From: Orbilia blumenaviensis
Lineage: Eukaryota; Ascomycota; Orbiliomycetes; Orbiliales; Orbiliaceae
Direction of reading: 5' to 3'
Assembly: GCA_036872755.1 (NCBI GenBank)
Contig: JAVHNS010000006.1
Coordinates: 620,001 to 684,000, forward strand
DNA length: 64,000 nt
The notes beneath the pieces are model-generated. The model was not told the DNA's origin. It saw only the letters and a program-made list of their open reading frames with translations, and ran no database searches. Within the stretch, counting starts at the first letter, position 1, and every line of letters starts with the position of its first letter. Both the position numbers and the translations under genes were made by a program. Below are positions 61,168 through 64,000 of the stretch, in pieces.

Positions 61168-62869
61168 TCTACCGGATCCTGAAATGAAAAAAATAAAAAC
61201 TATAAAAACATACAAAAAAAAAAGACCTAACGAAGCTCAAGTGTGTGTTTCTTTTATTGAAATGAGAGAGAGAGAGAAAGTTTGGCGCCCACTCCTGCAT
61301 TAAAGATTTCCTTTTGTCTACCTACTAAACACGACGCTTTCCTTTTTTCTTTTTCTCTTTTTCTTTTATAACTACTACTACTACTACTTCTCCCTTTGCG
61401 TTTTCGGCGGAAAACTCTGTCTACTTTTTCTTTTTTCCTTGGAGGAGGAAGGAGGGGAGGATCTTTTAGCTGTGGTAAGGTAGAAGGGTAGCTTAGGGGC
61501 TGATTGGGCGGGACTGGTAGTTTACACCATGGCGGGTGGGAGAGGATAGGCGAAATGTATGAAAGATTTATTTCTCTTTTTTCTTCCTTCTCTTTTTCTG
61601 TGAGGAAACCTACTACTATTCTACGCCACTACTTTTTTTAAAGCCTGTTCTCTTCTCTCCCTTGTCACTCTTCTTCTTCTTCCGAAGAGCAACGAAAGAC
61701 CATTTTTTTGGTATCGATCAGGGGTGGAGTGTGGAGGGAGGTGAAGTTATAGACTCTCTTATGTCTTACGGGCAGACGGGTCTTCTTCTTCTTCTGCTTC
61801 TTGTCTTTTTTATACATTTTTCTTTCTTTCTTTTCTGAGAAAGTCATGTGTTTATTAGCTTAGTGGATTTAGAAATCTATAGAAAGCTGGCTGGTTTTCT
61901 TATTCTCTCCTCTCCTCTCCTTCGACCATTCTCGATTCATTACTACCTATTTCACTACAGTCTATGTTCTTCTCCACCTTGTTAATAGCCATGCCTCTAG
62001 ATCTGATCGATGTTCCTGTATACTGTATTTGGGCGTAGGTTGGTACCTAGATCGGGTGCCTGTTTTTTTTGAGGGTTAGGACAGGGATGTTCCTTGGGGG
62101 GGGGGGGGATGGGGGGGGACGAAGGAACGAGGCAAGATATAAAAGAAGTATTGATCGATCGATCGATCGTATGAGACATGAGGCATGCGTGCATGGTAAC
62201 TCGGTACCTACCTAGGTACTTCAGTGGTTTGCCTAAGGGGATAATGTGTATTGTGCTGTAGACGATGACAGTGGGATTTTGGGGGATGGTGTGACGGGGT
62301 GGTGTGGTGTGATTTGAGGAGGGAGGGGAGAGGATTGGGAGTCGTGGGATGATGGGTTTTATGATGGGTGGATGGATGGTGGGTTCAGCATTGCGTTTTT
62401 GACTGTTTATTTGGGTATTTACCTAGTTATTTGGTTTGCTAAGCTACTGTGGTAGTAACTAGGTAGTTAGCATGAGGGGAAGTGGTAGTGGTGGTGGTAG
62501 ACTATCGAGATATATACTTTCTCGGGTAGTGGGAATGGGGCTGGAGCGGGATGACATAATACAATCAAGGGGGGGGTTGTCAGGACCGGGTCAGGCCAGA
62601 CAGACAGCCGAGCCTGGTGTGCGTGTGCGTGTGTGTGTATGTGGATGTGGATGTGGATGTGGGCGAGGCGGGTATGCAAAAGCGGGGCGACCGTTTTTTT
62701 TGATTAGCGTTTGTTTGTCTGTTTGGGGTGAAGAAATTTGTGGGTCGGGTCAGGTCAGGTCAGGTCAGGTCCAGGCTGGGTCGGGTCGGGTCATGTCAGG
62801 TCAGGTCGCGCGTTGTTTGCTGGAACAGCTGTTCCTTTTTTTTTTTTTTAATTTTGGTTTTCCTCTCTA
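61168..62869. other. Intergenic: 3' UTR region and simple-sequence DNA
   Basis: T-rich 3' flank of CDC55, then simple repeats: a poly-G run near 62095, GATC units at about 62153-62168, TGGATG units near 62640, and GGTCA/GGTCG units at about 62745-62808. No gene supported. Confidence 0.5.
62745..62808 (+). repeat. GGTCA/GGTCG pentamer repeats
   Basis: About ten pentamer units (GGTCA or GGTCG), with a short interruption in the middle. I attach no function. Confidence 0.75.
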
Positions 62870-64000
62870 TTCCCATCTAACCTAACCTAACCATCATCGT
62901 CACGACCACCATCACCACCACCACCAACCTCACCACTCCGGGCCATCTCTCTCTCTCTCTCTCTCTCCTCCCTCCATCTCATCCTCATCATCTACCCATA
63001 ATTTGCCATCATAATCAAAGTCCATCCGAAGGCAGCTGGCTCATCAACCTCTCTCTTTCTCTCTTTCTCCGACTTCCGATCACGCTTCCCTAGAAATCTG
63101 TTTGCTAGGTGGTTTTTTTTTGGGAGGGTGCAAGAAGGCTCGTTGCATTGCACTATACACACACCGCGATTCCGCTAGTTTCCCGCCTTTGTGCCTTGCT
63201 GCGCAAAAAAAAAAAAAAAATACATCTTTATTCCTATAACCCCCGTGACTATTTTATCCTATATTGCTATCCTATCCTATTTGTCTTTTCAAATACACTC
63301 AATCAATCGTATCTATCGATTCTTTTGGTTTGTCTTGAAAAGCTTAGGATACTTACTTCCTACAAAGGAATCACACTCCCCTCCTCTTTCTTTGTTTAAA
63401 ACTCCTTTGAGTTTTATCATCATTGTCATCATAATACACAGGTACATCCTCCTCTTCTTTTTCCTCATCCTCATATCACCTTCAGGATTCTGTAGCTCTT
63501 CTTCTGCTGTAGCTGTAGCTTTCGCTGATTGAACTGCATACATCGTTTTTTCGGATTGGTATAGAGGTGAGACCCTTGTCACGTCTCTATCCATCCATTC
63601 CCCTTCTTCATCTTCATCATCTTCTTCTCTCTATCACGCCCCCGAAAGGTATCTAGACCGTGTCCTGCTGGGATAGATACATCTTTACATCTTTATCACA
63701 TACGCATATACACACGATCGTCTTTTTTCTCTTCTCCTGGTTTATCTTGTCCGTCTCGGATCCTTCTACTTTTTTTTTTTTATACTTGGATCAGATAAGA
63801 TAATAGTCGCGCATCGGCTTTCCAATTTCCTCTGCTTGAACGATCTGCGACGACGATCAATTCCGCCGCATTATTTATAATACTTGTTTTTCGAAACTTC
63901 CGACGTTCCTCCTTCTTTCTCTCTTCTTCTCCGACATTCAATTCCATCATCACCATCGCCATAAAACTGACAGGGTAGCCTCGCCCCCCCTTGAAGACGA
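62870..64000 (+). promoter_or_regulatory. C/T-rich sequence, likely leader of a gene beyond the window
   Basis: A (TC)n tract near 62946-62967 and continuous C/T bias with CTTCTTC runs resemble the leaders of the other plus-strand genes here. Only short low-complexity ORFs are present up to the window end. That a gene starts just beyond is inference from composition. Confidence 0.35.

Noticed and set aside
62878..62892. CTAACCTAACCTAACC telomere-like sequence
   Set aside because: There are only about three imperfect units, inside C/T-rich DNA far from any end. They do not match the usual fungal TTAGGG repeat.

Overview
This window is nuclear DNA of a filamentous ascomycete fungus (Pezizomycotina). 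The evidence is short GT..AG introns (mostly 54-125 nt) with CTAAC, CTAAT or CTGAC branch sites, long pyrimidine-rich leaders, and clear fungal housekeeping genes: ABP1/drebrin, the PP2A B55 subunit and a C2H2 transcription factor. I could not fix the genus. Gene density is low, with about 12 host genes in 64 kb, and the gaps are AT-rich and hold mobile elements. I rebuilt the exon joins by hand from splice signals and reading frame. Each final coding length is divisible by three, but none has been checked against RNA.

Layout. 1.6-9.8 kb: one four-exon gene for a giant (about 2,650 aa) repetitive beta-rich protein of unknown function, with a C-terminal galactose-binding-like module. 9.8-17.1 kb: no supported gene; it ends in the leader of a three-exon C2H2 zinc-finger regulator (17.1-20.0 kb). 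21.9-22.9 kb: an intronless gene for 4-diphosphocytidyl-2-C-methyl-D-erythritol kinase (IspE). This enzyme belongs to the bacterial and plastid MEP pathway, which fungi normally lack, and the protein looks actinobacterial. Just 3' of it (23.0-23.9 kb) is a foldback structure whose arms contain short-repeat arrays. 24.3-25.9 kb: a membrane-anchored protein of unknown function on the minus strand. 27.7-29.8 kb: a six-exon membrane-anchored aspartic-protease homologue that has lost both catalytic motifs. 30.6-36.5 kb: a non-LTR retrotransposon (LINE).

38.1-40.9 kb: ABP1 in six exons, convergent with a GNAT acetyltransferase (41.05-41.9 kb). 42.7-43.9 kb: a secreted, Cys-rich single-pass membrane protein. 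44.47-44.74 kb: a TA-flanked MITE. 45.3-45.8 and 46.5-47.0 kb: two small three-exon genes on the minus strand that simple ORF calling misses, the second probably mitochondrial. 47.0-53.6 kb: no supported gene. 53.6-56.0 kb: an ankyrin-repeat protein. 59.1-61.2 kb: CDC55/B55 in six exons. 61.2-64.0 kb: simple-sequence DNA and what looks like the leader of a gene beyond the window.

There is no obvious operon-like or biosynthetic cluster. The observations I rate highest are the IspE gene, the LINE (ORF1 and ORF2 in one frame separated by a single TAG with no early ORF2 ATG, plus a spliceosomal-type intron inside the endonuclease domain), the giant modular protein, and the foldback element beside IspE.
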